Shown here: positions 34,442 through 44,026 of the stretch, one piece after another
How the letters are laid out: every line of letters begins with the position of its first letter
Position numbering within the stretch: the first letter of the stretch is position 1
From: CALSMU01 sp963926405
Lineage (GTDB): Bacteria > Bacteroidota > Bacteroidia > Flavobacteriales_D > Parvicellaceae
NCBI GenBank assembly: GCA_963926405.1
Contig: CAWUXI010000013.1
Location: forward strand, 1 to 53,301
Length of the DNA: 53,301 nucleotides
Direction: 5' to 3'
Position numbers and translations under genes: made by a program
Notes under the pieces: model-generated
Seen by the model: the letters and a program-made list of their open reading frames with translations, nothing else
What the model was told of the DNA's origin: nothing
Database searches by the model: none

Positions 34442-37349
34442 TAATTATCTCTTATTGCTCTTTTGTCTTGGCGTATTTAGCTGTACTGAAAAAGAACATA
34501 GCGAAATGTTAATTGATCAAACTCCTGCGTACGATTTAGTTAACTCTTTTATTGGAACAGGCGGACACGGCCATACATATCCTGGAGCGACACTTCCTTT
34601 TGGAATGGTTCAGTTAAGCCCTGACACTCGATTAGAAGGATGGGACGGCTGTTCAGGTTATCATAACACAGATTCAATTATTTATGGCTTTAGTCACACT
34701 CACCTTAGTGGCACAGGTGTAGGTGATTATGGAGATGTATTGTTGATGCCAACCTTTGGAGATATTCAATTTGATAATGGTTATAAAACAGGAGTTGATA
34801 ATGGTTATGCTAGTACTTTTTCAAAAGTAACGGAGAAAGCTTCTCCTGGGTTTTATGAAGTAAAGCTAGATGAACATGATATTGATATTAGATTAACTGC
34901 AACAATTAGAGTTGGAATTCATGAATATACCTTTAATGAAGGGGGAAATTCTAATATTATTTTGGACTTGGTTCATAGAGATGAACTAATTAAAGATAGT
35001 CTCCATTTTGTCGGCAATAATGAAGTAGAAGGATTTCGTGTGTCTAGCGCTTGGGCAAGCGAGCAGCATGTATATTTTGTTGCGCAATTTTCTAAAGAAT
35101 GTAAATCCCATATATTGGATTCTACTGGAAAAAGAGCCGCTTTTATTTTTGATACAAAACCGCACGAAAAAATAGTAGTTCGCGTGGGGATTTCTGCCAC
35201 AAGTATCGAAGGGGCAAGAAAAAACTTAGAGGCAGAAGCTCCTCATTGGGATTTCGATAAATACCTAAGCGATGCAAAATCAACATGGGAAACTGCTTTA
35301 CGTAAAATTGAAATAGAAGACGAGAACAAAGACAAGAAATCAATATTCTATACTGCATTGTATCATTCGATGATTGCTCCAAATACATTTAGTGATGTAG
35401 ATGGAAAATATAGAGGCATGGACCACAAAATTCATGAATCAGATGAAACTACTTATACCGTTTTCTCTTTATGGGATACGTTTAGAGCAGCCCATCCATT
35501 ATACACAATTATTGAGCAGAAGAAAACAAATGAATTTATCAATACTTTCTTGCATCAATACCAGCAAGGTGGGGCACTGCCAATTTGGGAGTTAGCAGCT
35601 AATTATACTGGTTGTATGATAGGTTATCATAGTGTTCCAGTTATTGCAGATGCCTATGTTAAAGGCATAAGAGGTTATGATACCGAATTAGCTTTAGAAG
35701 CTATGATTCATAGTGCTGAGCAAGATAAACTAGGCTTGAGTGCATACAAGGCGAATGGGTTTATTGCTGCCGGAGATGAATCTGAATCTGTTTCTAAAAC
35801 TTTAGAGTATTCTTATGATGATTGGTGTATAGCTATCATGGCAAAAGGTTTAAAGCAGGAAAACGTGTTTAATAGGTTTATTGAACGCGCTCAATATTAT
35901 AAAAATATTTTCAATCCGGAAGTAGGGTTTATGCAAAGTAAAATGAATGGTGGCTGGAGTACTGGATTCGATCCAGCGGAAGTTAATTTTAATTTTACCG
36001 AAGCGAATTCCTGGCAATATAGCATGTTTGCACCACAAGATATTTCTGGGTTAATTAAATTGTATGGCGGTAATGAGGCATTTGAGTCGAAGCTAGATTT
36101 ATTGTTTTCTACAGAAATGGAGTTAAGCGGAAGACATCAAGTAGATATTACAGGTTTAATTGGTCAATATGCGCACGGAAATGAACCAAGTCATCACATG
36201 GCATATTTGTATAATTATATTGGAAAGCCATGGAAAACACAAGAACGTATCCATCAAATTTTAAATGGGCAATATTCTAATCAACCAGACGGTCTTTCGG
36301 GAAATGAAGATTGTGGACAAATGTCAGCTTGGTATGTTCTAAGCAGTATGGGCTTTTATTCTGTAACTCCTGGTTTGGATTACTATTCAATAGGAAAGCC
36401 GCATTTGTCAAAGGCTACAATCAATTTAGAAAATGGAAATAAATTTACGATTATAGCCAATAACTTAAGTGATGAAAATATCTATATACAAAACGCAAGT
36501 TTAAATGGGCGTGACTTTAATCAATCTTTCCTACAGCATGAGGCTATAATGCAGGGGGGGGAATTAGTTTTTGAAATGGGAAATATGCCAAATAAAAATT
36601 GGGGAGTTGAGAACTTACCAGTTGCAGCAATCAAGAGTGTTTATTCAATTACTCCAGTTCCTTTCATTTCGGCATCTTCTCAAACATTTACTGATTCAAT
36701 TAAAATTGAAATCAAATCAGTTGAAAGTGAAAATGTCATTTACCTCCGTATTGATAGTTCTGGTTTTGAGAAGTATGAAGCTCCGTTTTACCTAAAAGAA
36801 AGTGCAAGTGTTCAGGCCTATGCTTTAAAATCAAATAGAAAAAGCGCTACTGTAAACACATTATTTAAAAAGATTGATGGTGGCAGAAGCATTTTGTTAA
36901 ATAGCAAGTATAGTAATCAATATCGTGCAAGTGGAGATAATGCTTTAATTGATTTTCTTAAAGGGTCCGCTAATTTCAGAACAGGTTATTGGCAAGGATA
37001 TTATGCTTCTGATTTTTCTGCGGTTGTCGACCTAGGAAGGGTAAAGCCTGTGAAAAAAATATCTGTTGGCGCTTTACAAGAGATCAAGTCTTGGATCTGG
37101 TTTCCCAAAAGTGTAAAAATTTCATATTCAGAAAATAACGAAACCTTCAAAGTGTTGGCAACGATAAAAAATGATTTTGCGGATAATGAATACGGAGGAT
37201 TCACCAAAGAGTTTTCTAAAATAATGAATGAGTCAATCCAAGCGCGCTATATAAAAATTGAGGCTTTGAACTATGGGGTTTGTCCGGGTTGGCATCCTGG
37301 AAGTGGCAATGATACTTGGATGTTCTTGGACGAGATTGAAGTAGAGTAA
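34431..37349 (+). CDS. GH92 exo-alpha-mannosidase lipoprotein
   Basis: 972 aa. Lipoprotein signal with C18 (LGVFSC). The GH92 core (about 30-720) begins VNSFIGTGGHGHTYPGATLPFGMVQLSPDT. Conserved acid E585 is in GNEPSHH and base D627 in GNEDCGQMSAWYVLSSMGFY. A chitobiase-like beta-sandwich follows (about 745-820, PFISASSQTFTDSIKIEIKS) and then a discoidin-type module (about 830-972) related to the one at the end of the GH20 protein in this locus. GH92 enzymes are Ca-dependent and remove alpha-1,2/1,3-linked mannose from N-glycans. It is co-transcribed with the sugar transporter. Confidence 0.92.
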   Translation: MKINNYLLLLFCLGVFSCTEKEHSEMLIDQTPAYDLVNSFIGTGGHGHTYPGATLPFGMVQLSPDTRLEGWDGCSGYHNTDSIIYGFSHTHLSGTGVGDYGDVLLMPTFGDIQFDNGYKTGVDNGYASTFSKVTEKASPGFYEVKLDEHDIDIRLTATIRVGIHEYTFNEGGNSNIILDLVHRDELIKDSLHFVGNNEVEGFRVSSAWASEQHVYFVAQFSKECKSHILDSTGKRAAFIFDTKPHEKIVVRVGISATSIEGARKNLEAEAPHWDFDKYLSDAKSTWETALRKIEIEDENKDKKSIFYTALYHSMIAPNTFSDVDGKYRGMDHKIHESDETTYTVFSLWDTFRAAHPLYTIIEQKKTNEFINTFLHQYQQGGALPIWELAANYTGCMIGYHSVPVIADAYVKGIRGYDTELALEAMIHSAEQDKLGLSAYKANGFIAAGDESESVSKTLEYSYDDWCIAIMAKGLKQENVFNRFIERAQYYKNIFNPEVGFMQSKMNGGWSTGFDPAEVNFNFTEANSWQYSMFAPQDISGLIKLYGGNEAFESKLDLLFSTEMELSGRHQVDITGLIGQYAHGNEPSHHMAYLYNYIGKPWKTQERIHQILNGQYSNQPDGLSGNEDCGQMSAWYVLSSMGFYSVTPGLDYYSIGKPHLSKATINLENGNKFTIIANNLSDENIYIQNASLNGRDFNQSFLQHEAIMQGGELVFEMGNMPNKNWGVENLPVAAIKSVYSITPVPFISASSQTFTDSIKIEIKSVESENVIYLRIDSSGFEKYEAPFYLKESASVQAYALKSNRKSATVNTLFKKIDGGRSILLNSKYSNQYRASGDNALIDFLKGSANFRTGYWQGYYASDFSAVVDLGRVKPVKKISVGALQEIKSWIWFPKSVKISYSENNETFKVLATIKNDFADNEYGGFTKEFSKIMNESIQARYIKIEALNYGVCPGWHPGSGNDTWMFLDEIEVE

Positions 37350-37601
37350 TTTTTTGCGTCTTTTGTGTATATTATACCAAAGGCAATCTGCACAAGAGTG
37401 AAAACCATCAGCATCAGTAATATGCTGACTCTTCTTTCTGAAATTATGTTTGTTTTTTCTTCAGGCATTCATCAAATTTTAACGGGCGCCAATATACAAA
37501 TAGTTATTGTTTAATGTTTGATTTGTTTATTAACGGCATTAATTAAGGTACAAAACACTTCTTTTCAAGGATGAAGTTAATGTTTGGTACAATAGAAAAA
37601 A

Positions 37602-39587
37602 TTAAGGGTGTATGGAATATTCAATTTTCACTACATCATATGCTTGTTTTTCCTTGCCATAATAATCAATAACACTCCAGCTTGGTCCAGGCCAGCAATC
37701 ATTCAATTGCCAGAACAATGATCCCATACAGTGAGGTTGTTTTCTTATATGGGCTTGAATTGCAATTTGCATTGCTTTAGCTTGTGTTTTCTGACTCAGC
37801 ATTATGAACTCCTCAAAGTTATCCGGTTCTTGGAAATTTCTTTTGATATGTTCTAAAATCAATCCGTTTCCAATATAACTTTTTTGTCTATTCTTCATAA
37901 CAGTTGAGGTTAATGATAAACTACTGTCGCTCATAACTTTTTTCAAAGTACTGCGTTCAGGAAACGATTGAAATCCATATTCTACCATGAACCTACCCAC
38001 GTTAGAAGTGAAATTTGTAAAGGGTTCTTTTCCATGCCATACTCCCCAATAATGCATGGAGCTGTGATTGAAATTTTCTTTTGTTCCCCAATTACTTTGA
38101 GGGGATGTTGATGTGTAATTTGTTGTAGTATGTTCCTTGACTAATTCGGGAATCATTTCTTCAAAAATAAATTTGTAATTGTTCCAAATTTCTGTAGAAT
38201 CTTCTGAAGAGTAACCAAATTGTTTTTGCCACCCCCAATTGTTCCATGCGACTTCTATTTCATTATTTCCACACCACAATGCAATACATGGGTGGGGTCT
38301 AAGCCTTTTAATGTTTTGAATGACCTCTTGTTTAATATTCTCATTAAAAGCAGGATCTGAGGGGTAGAGACTTCCGGCAAACATAAAGTCTTGCCAAACT
38401 AATATTCCATTTTTGTCACACAGACTGTAAAAAGCATCGTCTTCATAAACTCCCCCTCCCCATACTCTAAGCATATTCATGTTTGCGTTTTTGACTTGGG
38501 TTATTAATCTATTGGTTTGTTCACTTTTAACACGAGGAATAAACATGTCTTGCGGAATGTAATTAGCCCCTTTCATAAACACAGGTTTTCCATTTAGTTT
38601 AAAATAAAAGGAAGTTCCAATACTATCCGATTCATTGATTAATTCAATTGTTCGAACGCCATATTTAATTTGTTTCGATTCAATCAACTTATTATTTGAG
38701 GTAATAGAAATTGTTTGGTCGTAAAGGTGTTGAGTTCCGTATCCATTGCACCACCATAATTTTGGTTCTTTTATTTCGAATTCGAAAGTTGTAATGTTTA
38801 ACCCTTCTTTTAAAAATTTTGAATGAATTTTACCTTCAATAGCAATCTCATAAACATTCTCTTTCAAAACTTCAATTTCTACTATAGTAGCCATTTTGGC
38901 AATAGAATCATTGATTAAAAGAGTAGAGGTGGAAGCATTTGTTATTCTTGCACTGTTCCAGGCTCTTATCATAATAGGTCTCCAAATCCCACAGGTAACA
39001 AAACGTGGGCCCCAATCCCATCCAAAATGGTAAGCTGCCTTCCTTGTATAGTTGCTTACTTTGGTTTCAATGTTGTCATTTTCATTTCCAGAAGGGAGCT
39101 GATAGTCACTATTTTCAACTTTTTCTTTGTTGTGCTTAATAGGAGATTCAAAAATGATTTTTAACCTGTTCTGTTGCTTTGCAAATTCAGTTATGTTTAC
39201 ATCCCAGGACCGAAACATGTTATCGGATGTCAAAATTAGAGAATCATTGAGGTATACTTTTGAATAAGTATCTAGCCCTTCAAAATGTAGTTCTATTCTC
39301 TCCATTTCTAATAGTGTATCTAATAATTCGACCACTGTTTCGTAAACCCAATTTTCATTTTCAATCCATCTTTGTTCTAATTCATTGTTTTCCCAATAAG
39401 GATCATTGATAATGTTGTTGTTCATTAAATCTAAATGCACAACTCCTGGCACCGTTGCTTTATATTTTTCAGGTTTTCCTTGCTGTGAAAACCTCCATCC
39501 TTTATTTAATTCAAACTCAAATAATTGTCCAAATCCTTTATCTGTAAAGGACATAAAAAGAGATAGTATGATGATTGTTTTAATCAT
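37602..39587 (-). CDS. GH2 beta-mannosidase, short form
   Basis: 661 aa from the ATG at 39587; a GTG at 39614 would add 9 residues inside cutC. Signal peptide MIKTIIILSLFMSFTDKGFG. Sugar-binding domain WRFSQQGKPEKYKATVPGVVHLDL, Ig-like domain, then TIM barrel with acid/base Glu in LWCGNNEIEVAW and nucleophile Glu in FMVEYGFQSFPE. These are beta-mannosidase hallmarks. The protein stops just after LFWQLNDCWPGPSWSVIDYYG and lacks the final Ig-like domains, so it is about 150-200 residues shorter than most. It should cleave the Man-beta-1,4-GlcNAc bond of the N-glycan core. Last gene of the minus-strand glycan operon, 8-bp overlap with cutC. Confidence 0.88.
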   Translation of the reverse strand: MIKTIIILSLFMSFTDKGFGQLFEFELNKGWRFSQQGKPEKYKATVPGVVHLDLMNNNIINDPYWENNELEQRWIENENWVYETVVELLDTLLEMERIELHFEGLDTYSKVYLNDSLILTSDNMFRSWDVNITEFAKQQNRLKIIFESPIKHNKEKVENSDYQLPSGNENDNIETKVSNYTRKAAYHFGWDWGPRFVTCGIWRPIMIRAWNSARITNASTSTLLINDSIAKMATIVEIEVLKENVYEIAIEGKIHSKFLKEGLNITTFEFEIKEPKLWWCNGYGTQHLYDQTISITSNNKLIESKQIKYGVRTIELINESDSIGTSFYFKLNGKPVFMKGANYIPQDMFIPRVKSEQTNRLITQVKNANMNMLRVWGGGVYEDDAFYSLCDKNGILVWQDFMFAGSLYPSDPAFNENIKQEVIQNIKRLRPHPCIALWCGNNEIEVAWNNWGWQKQFGYSSEDSTEIWNNYKFIFEEMIPELVKEHTTTNYTSTSPQSNWGTKENFNHSSMHYWGVWHGKEPFTNFTSNVGRFMVEYGFQSFPERSTLKKVMSDSSLSLTSTVMKNRQKSYIGNGLILEHIKRNFQEPDNFEEFIMLSQKTQAKAMQIAIQAHIRKQPHCMGSLFWQLNDCWPGPSWSVIDYYGKEKQAYDVVKIEYSIHP

Positions 39588-40284
39588 TATTGGAGAGAAC
39601 AGATGAAATTGCACTAATCTTTTTGGGGTCAGGAATATTTAAGGAACTCATCCCTAGTTTAGAATTATTGGCATCTTTTCGATGAGAAGTAAAATGGATT
39701 GCATTTACTCCTGTTGTTACAATTTCTTGAACATTAATAGAATTTATTCCACTTCCAGCCATTATTTCTATTCGATTCTGTGCTTGTTTTACTATTTGCT
39801 CAATTATTTCTTTTCCTTCAAAAGCTGTAGGTTTTGTCCCTGAAGTCAATATTCTATCGAATTTTAGGGCTATTAATTCTTCCAATGCTTTAGAGAAGTT
39901 GGAAACGAAATCGAAAGCCCTATGGAAAGTAACTTCTAATTTTAAATCCTTTGCGAAAGCTACTAGCTCATGGTTTTGTGCAATGTCTATTTCATTATTT
40001 TTCGTTAAGCACCCAAATACAACTCCATTTGCTCCTGCTTCTTTCGCTTTTTCAATGTCTTTTTTCATGATAATGATGTCAGAATTTGAATAAATAAATC
40101 CACCTTCTTTGTGCCTAATCATAACATGAACTTCTACATTTTTCTTTGCACATTCATGAATTAGGCCATAATTTGGTGTTAATCCCCCAACTGAAAGTGC
40201 AGAGCATAATTCAATTCTTTTAGCTCCAAAGTTTTCGGCAAGTATTGCTCCCTCTAATGAATCTGTACATATCTCTATTGTCAT
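39580..40284 (-). CDS. cutC: CutC-family TIM-barrel protein
   Basis: 234 aa, normal size. Family motifs: IEICTDSLEGAILAENFGAKRIELCSAL, GGLTPNYGLI, VHVMIRHKEGGFIYS, VTFHRAFD and ILTSGTKPTAFEGK. No signal peptide, so cytosolic. CutC was named for copper homeostasis, but that role is disputed. Here it sits between a hexosaminidase and a beta-mannosidase with a 4-bp and an 8-bp overlap, so a sugar-related role is more likely by context (inference). Confidence 0.92.
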   Translation of the reverse strand: MTIEICTDSLEGAILAENFGAKRIELCSALSVGGLTPNYGLIHECAKKNVEVHVMIRHKEGGFIYSNSDIIIMKKDIEKAKEAGANGVVFGCLTKNNEIDIAQNHELVAFAKDLKLEVTFHRAFDFVSNFSKALEELIALKFDRILTSGTKPTAFEGKEIIEQIVKQAQNRIEIMAGSGINSINVQEIVTTGVNAIHFTSHRKDANNSKLGMSSLNIPDPKKISAISSVLSNND

Positions 40285-42596
40285 TTCACACTTATTTCGT
40301 CCATGAATATCCAGGCATCAGAACCAGCAGCTTCATGCCAGCTTGGTACTTTACCTACGTTTTTTACTTTTATTTTTAAATAACGAAAACTCTTTTTTTC
40401 ACCATTATCAATCGTTAGCTTGTGAATGAATTTTCCACGCAGTTTTAAATCAACTTCACTTATTACTTTTCCCCATCCTGTCCAATTTTTTCCATCATCA
40501 GATATTTCAGCACGCATCTCTTGCGGAATAAATATCCATGAATTACTGTATTGATAAAAATTCGCTGAAATAGATGAAATTCCTTTAATCTTGTTGTCAA
40601 AATCAATTATGCATTCCATGTCTTTCCCCCAGAATCCTTGCCAAGAGCCATCCCGAAAGTCCAGTGTTCCTAATTTTGAATCAACCAGGCCTTTATTTCC
40701 TCCCGCTGTATACCATTCGCTGAAAGGAGTATCGTATTCCACGTTTTTATTCACGGCTGCATGAACATCGAATGGAATTTTAATAGTCCCTCCATAGATT
40801 TTGTTGTTTTTGTATGGCTGAACTTGGAGTAGGGAAGTGTGATTTATTCTAAATGTTGATTCGTAAATTTTAAACAATGTATCGCATAAATCACATTTCA
40901 TTCTGTATTGTAATGTTATTGTCGAATCATAAGGGTAAAGGGTCATATAAGATCCTTCTTCAGAGGGTTTAAGGAAATAAGTCATAGGTAAAGATTCCTC
41001 ACCATAGTTCACGTTATATTTATCCAGAATAGTGTATTGGTTTTGTAAGCGTTTGTTGAATTCAGTATAGTTTTTTTGTTCAAAATTGGATACTGAACCT
41101 GACCATAGCACTTCCGCCATAGCAAGTAGCCTCGGAAAAACTTTACTATCTAAATTATTCTCATCGGGGACATGTTCTGTCCACATATTACACTCTCCTC
41201 CAATTATCAATTGTTCTTCTTCGTGGGATAATCCTTCTGGAACAGGGTTAAAGGAGTACACTTTTTCCAAATCGATCGCTTTTAAGTCGTAATCAAAATA
41301 AGCATGAGAAGTTGGCGACATAATGGCTTTGTTTCCATTTTTCACAGCCTCTTTACCTCCTTCCATACCTCTCCATGATTGCACGATAGCTCCATCTGCT
41401 AGTCCGCCTTCTAATATTTCATCCCATCCAATTATTTGTTTACCCTTGGAGTTTAGAAATTTTTGTATTCTTTTTATAAAATAACTTTGTAATTCGTGTT
41501 CATCTGCAAGGTTGTTCGCTGCCATTCTTTTTTGACATTTATCACACTCTTCCCACCTTACTTTTGGTGCCTCATCTCCGCCAATATGAATGTACTTGGA
41601 AGGAAATAATTCAATAACCTCTGTTAAAACATCCTCTAAAAAAACAAATACACTATCATTTCCAGCACAATAAATATCTTTAAAAACCCCCCAGTCATTT
41701 GCAACGTCAACATGTTCTCCAGTGCACGATAAATGAGGGTAAGCAGCAAGCGCAGCCTGAGAATGTCCGGGTAGTTCAATTTCAGGTATTATTTCTATGT
41801 GTTTTTTGGATGCATACGAAACGATTTGTTTTATATCCTCTTTTGAGTAGTATCCTCCATACTTACTTCCGTCTAGCTCTGTTCGATAAGCGCCAATTTT
41901 AGTCAAGTTAGGGTATTTATCTATGGCTAATCTCCAGCCTTGGTCTTCTGTAAGGTGCCAATGCAATACATTCATTTTGTATAGAGCAAGTAGATCTATA
42001 TACTTTAATATAACTTCTTTCGAAAAGAAATGCCGTGAACAATCTAAAAGTAGCCCTCTGTGTTCGAACTCTGGAGTATCTGTAATATTTACATTGGGAA
42101 TAAAGTAATTCCCATTAAGCTCATTGAGTAAGGCTAATTGTTTCAGCGTTGCTAATCCTCTCGAAATTCCTGAAGGGTGCTTAGATTTAATCGTTAGAAT
42201 GTTACTGTCTATACCAATTCCATAAGATTCATCTTCCAAAAACCCATCGGGAATAATTGATAGTAATATGGTTGGATTACTCTCTGCAAAGGAGGTTATT
42301 TTAAACTCAATGCCTAATTTATTTATTCCAAAATTTTGCAAATCTTTTACTTGTTCTTTTAATTCTTGAGCAGGAGAAAACCGATCATCAACTAGTATTA
42401 CTGTCGAACTATTGAGTAAGAAAAACCCAGAATCTACCGATAAGTGCTCTGGTTTTGGAACAATAGTATAATTTGCAACGGTTGGTTCTGAAATAATAAC
42501 AACATCCTTAATAATCTTGTTTTCTGAACAAGATCCAATACCAAGAGTAATTAGAGTTACTATAAATATTTTACCACTCCAAGTCATAGTCGGCAT
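40281..42596 (-). CDS. GH20 beta-N-acetylhexosaminidase lipoprotein
   Basis: 771 aa. Lipoprotein signal with C23 (GIGSC). Start at 42596 or the ATG three codons later (42587), both inside the asparaginase gene. GH20b domain (about 40-160), catalytic barrel from TPEFEHRGLLLDCSRHF with D341-E342 in HIGGDEAPK, WHLTEDQGWR and GECNMWTEHV. C-terminal discoidin-type module (about 630-771, DGSWQGFWGKDMECIIDF...). It releases terminal beta-GlcNAc/GalNAc; in this locus it fits chitobiose-core cleavage. It overlaps the flanking genes by 26 and 4 bp. Confidence 0.94.
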   Translation of the reverse strand: MPTMTWSGKIFIVTLITLGIGSCSENKIIKDVVIISEPTVANYTIVPKPEHLSVDSGFFLLNSSTVILVDDRFSPAQELKEQVKDLQNFGINKLGIEFKITSFAESNPTILLSIIPDGFLEDESYGIGIDSNILTIKSKHPSGISRGLATLKQLALLNELNGNYFIPNVNITDTPEFEHRGLLLDCSRHFFSKEVILKYIDLLALYKMNVLHWHLTEDQGWRLAIDKYPNLTKIGAYRTELDGSKYGGYYSKEDIKQIVSYASKKHIEIIPEIELPGHSQAALAAYPHLSCTGEHVDVANDWGVFKDIYCAGNDSVFVFLEDVLTEVIELFPSKYIHIGGDEAPKVRWEECDKCQKRMAANNLADEHELQSYFIKRIQKFLNSKGKQIIGWDEILEGGLADGAIVQSWRGMEGGKEAVKNGNKAIMSPTSHAYFDYDLKAIDLEKVYSFNPVPEGLSHEEEQLIIGGECNMWTEHVPDENNLDSKVFPRLLAMAEVLWSGSVSNFEQKNYTEFNKRLQNQYTILDKYNVNYGEESLPMTYFLKPSEEGSYMTLYPYDSTITLQYRMKCDLCDTLFKIYESTFRINHTSLLQVQPYKNNKIYGGTIKIPFDVHAAVNKNVEYDTPFSEWYTAGGNKGLVDSKLGTLDFRDGSWQGFWGKDMECIIDFDNKIKGISSISANFYQYSNSWIFIPQEMRAEISDDGKNWTGWGKVISEVDLKLRGKFIHKLTIDNGEKKSFRYLKIKVKNVGKVPSWHEAAGSDAWIFMDEISVK

Positions 42597-43572
42597 CTAT
42601 CATTTTGTCATTATTCTCATCTTTTAAAGCATAGTTAAAACCTGCATACACACTGTAACCTCCAACTTCTCCATTTTTATTCATTGCTATAAACCCAACT
42701 TGGAGTCCGGTTATATCTTTATGCTTTTTTTGGATTCTTTCAACGGCCAATTTGCAAGCTTCTTTAGGAGAATGTCCATGTCGCATTAGTTCTACAACAG
42801 TGTGACTTCCTGCAATTCGAATAACGGCTTCTCCCATTCCTGTAGCGCATGCTGCTCCAATTTCATTATCTACAAACAACCCCGCACCAATAATAGGTGA
42901 ATCTCCAACTCGTCCAGGTAGTTTATATGCCCATCCACTTGTTGTGCATGCGCCTGATATGTTGCCCTCTTTATCCATGGCTAATAACCCAATTGTATCA
43001 TGATTTTCCGAGTTTATTCCAGGCTTTTTTAAGTCTTCACTTTCTTTCCATTTTAACCAAGTTTCTTTTGCTTCGGGAGTCAATAAGTTTTTCTTCTCAA
43101 ATCCTTTTTCAATGGCAAAGTTGAAAGCGCCTTCACCAACAATCATTACATGCGGTGTATCTTCCATTACTTTTCGTGCAACAGAAATTGGATTTTCGAT
43201 GTTTTGCAAATAAGCAACTGCTCCACATTCACTTTCATGATTCATGATACACGCGTCTAGTGTTACATTTCCGTCTCTATCAGGTAATCCACCAAGTCCA
43301 ACACTTCTGTTTGTTTCGTCTGATTCCGTAATACGCACACCCGCCTCAACTGCATCCAAAGCACTTCCTCCACTTTCTAGTTTTTCCCAAGCAGCTTTGT
43401 TGGCAGCTATTCCATGATTCCAAGTGGATATAATCACGGGTTTATTCACATTTAAAACTGATTGCTTTCCGATTTCTGTAGGAATTATTTCTTCACTTGC
43501 TCCAATGCACCTAGATAATAAAACACCAGCTCCCGTTAATGATGCTGCTTTTATAAAATTTCTCCTTTTCAT
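42571..43572 (-). CDS. glycosylasparaginase (N4-(beta-GlcNAc)-L-asparaginase)
   Basis: 333 aa. The N-terminus KRRNFIKAASLTGAGVLLSRC combines a Tat-type RR motif with a possible lipobox (C22), so it is exported, perhaps folded. Ntn-hydrolase: self-cleavage and nucleophile at T193 in HDTIGLL; substrate region WAYKLPGRVGDSPIIGAGLFVDN and ATGMGEAVIR. It cleaves the GlcNAc-Asn link once the protein is degraded; a close family member is known from Elizabethkingia (Flavobacterium) meningosepticum. First gene of the minus-strand glycan operon. Confidence 0.93.
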   Translation of the reverse strand: MKRRNFIKAASLTGAGVLLSRCIGASEEIIPTEIGKQSVLNVNKPVIISTWNHGIAANKAAWEKLESGGSALDAVEAGVRITESDETNRSVGLGGLPDRDGNVTLDACIMNHESECGAVAYLQNIENPISVARKVMEDTPHVMIVGEGAFNFAIEKGFEKKNLLTPEAKETWLKWKESEDLKKPGINSENHDTIGLLAMDKEGNISGACTTSGWAYKLPGRVGDSPIIGAGLFVDNEIGAACATGMGEAVIRIAGSHTVVELMRHGHSPKEACKLAVERIQKKHKDITGLQVGFIAMNKNGEVGGYSVYAGFNYALKDENNDKMIDADYDLEW

Positions 43573-43806
43573 GGTAAAATAATTTGATTCTAAAAATAAG
43601 AAAATTGGTTTGATGTTATTTGAATTGACAGGAATAACTTTTTACATGAATTTAAAATTGAAGAAGTTATTGCGCATTAGAAGTTTTCGGAAACTTACTC
43701 CTAATAATGTGTTTTAGCTAAACTCTCTAGGGTTATCGAATGTAATTTTTTGCGCTTCTTTCGAGAAATTTGAGTGAGGATTTAGTCAATAAAATAAAAA
43801 AAAATA

Positions 43807-43828
43807 GCCACTACATTACTGCAGTGGC
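43807..43828 (-). terminator. second hairpin terminator downstream of groEL
   Basis: GCCACT (43807-43812) and AGTGGC (43823-43828) form a stem; read on the minus strand it is followed by T-A-T9, a good intrinsic terminator. It backs up the hairpin at 43888-43918. Confidence 0.6.
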
Positions 43829-43887
43829 CTTTATATTTGACCGTTCCGTTTTATCTTTATTTTACTAAGGGAAAAACAGTCCGAGAA

Positions 43888-43918
43888 AAAAGCCTTCTCT
43901 CATCGGGAGAAGGCTTTT
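43888..43918. terminator. groEL terminator, possibly bidirectional
   Basis: A perfect 12-bp stem: AAAAGCCTTCTC (43888-43899) with GAGAAGGCTTTT (43907-43918), loop of 7. On the minus strand the stem ends in a T-run, as expected for groEL transcription. Confidence 0.8.
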
Positions 43919-43982
43919 GTATTTTATAAAGTTAAAGAAAAATATTCAACTTTTATTATCAGTGTAAATAGACAAGAATTAA

Positions 43983-44026
43983 AAGTCTTAGAGCGGAGCG
44001 ATCTAAAGTCTTTTAGTCTTTTGTCT
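43983..44026. repeat. GTCTT-rich repeat related to the ftsA-ftsZ element
   Basis: Contains the core GAGCGGAGCG (43991-44000) and then GATCTAAAGTCTTTTAGTCT... (44000-44026), which aligns with 21382-21410 (GATCTTAAAGTCTTAACATC...) at most positions. The GAGCGRAGCG core also appears at 1067-1076. It lies 6 bp beyond the groEL stop. Confidence 0.45.

Noticed and set aside
37271..37468. 65-aa minus-strand frame with a hydrophobic stretch between the GH92 and GH2 genes
   Set aside because: It overlaps the end of the GH92 gene in antisense, has no recognisable family and ends in low-complexity Pro/Gln sequence; a hydrophobic run is common by chance in AT-rich DNA.
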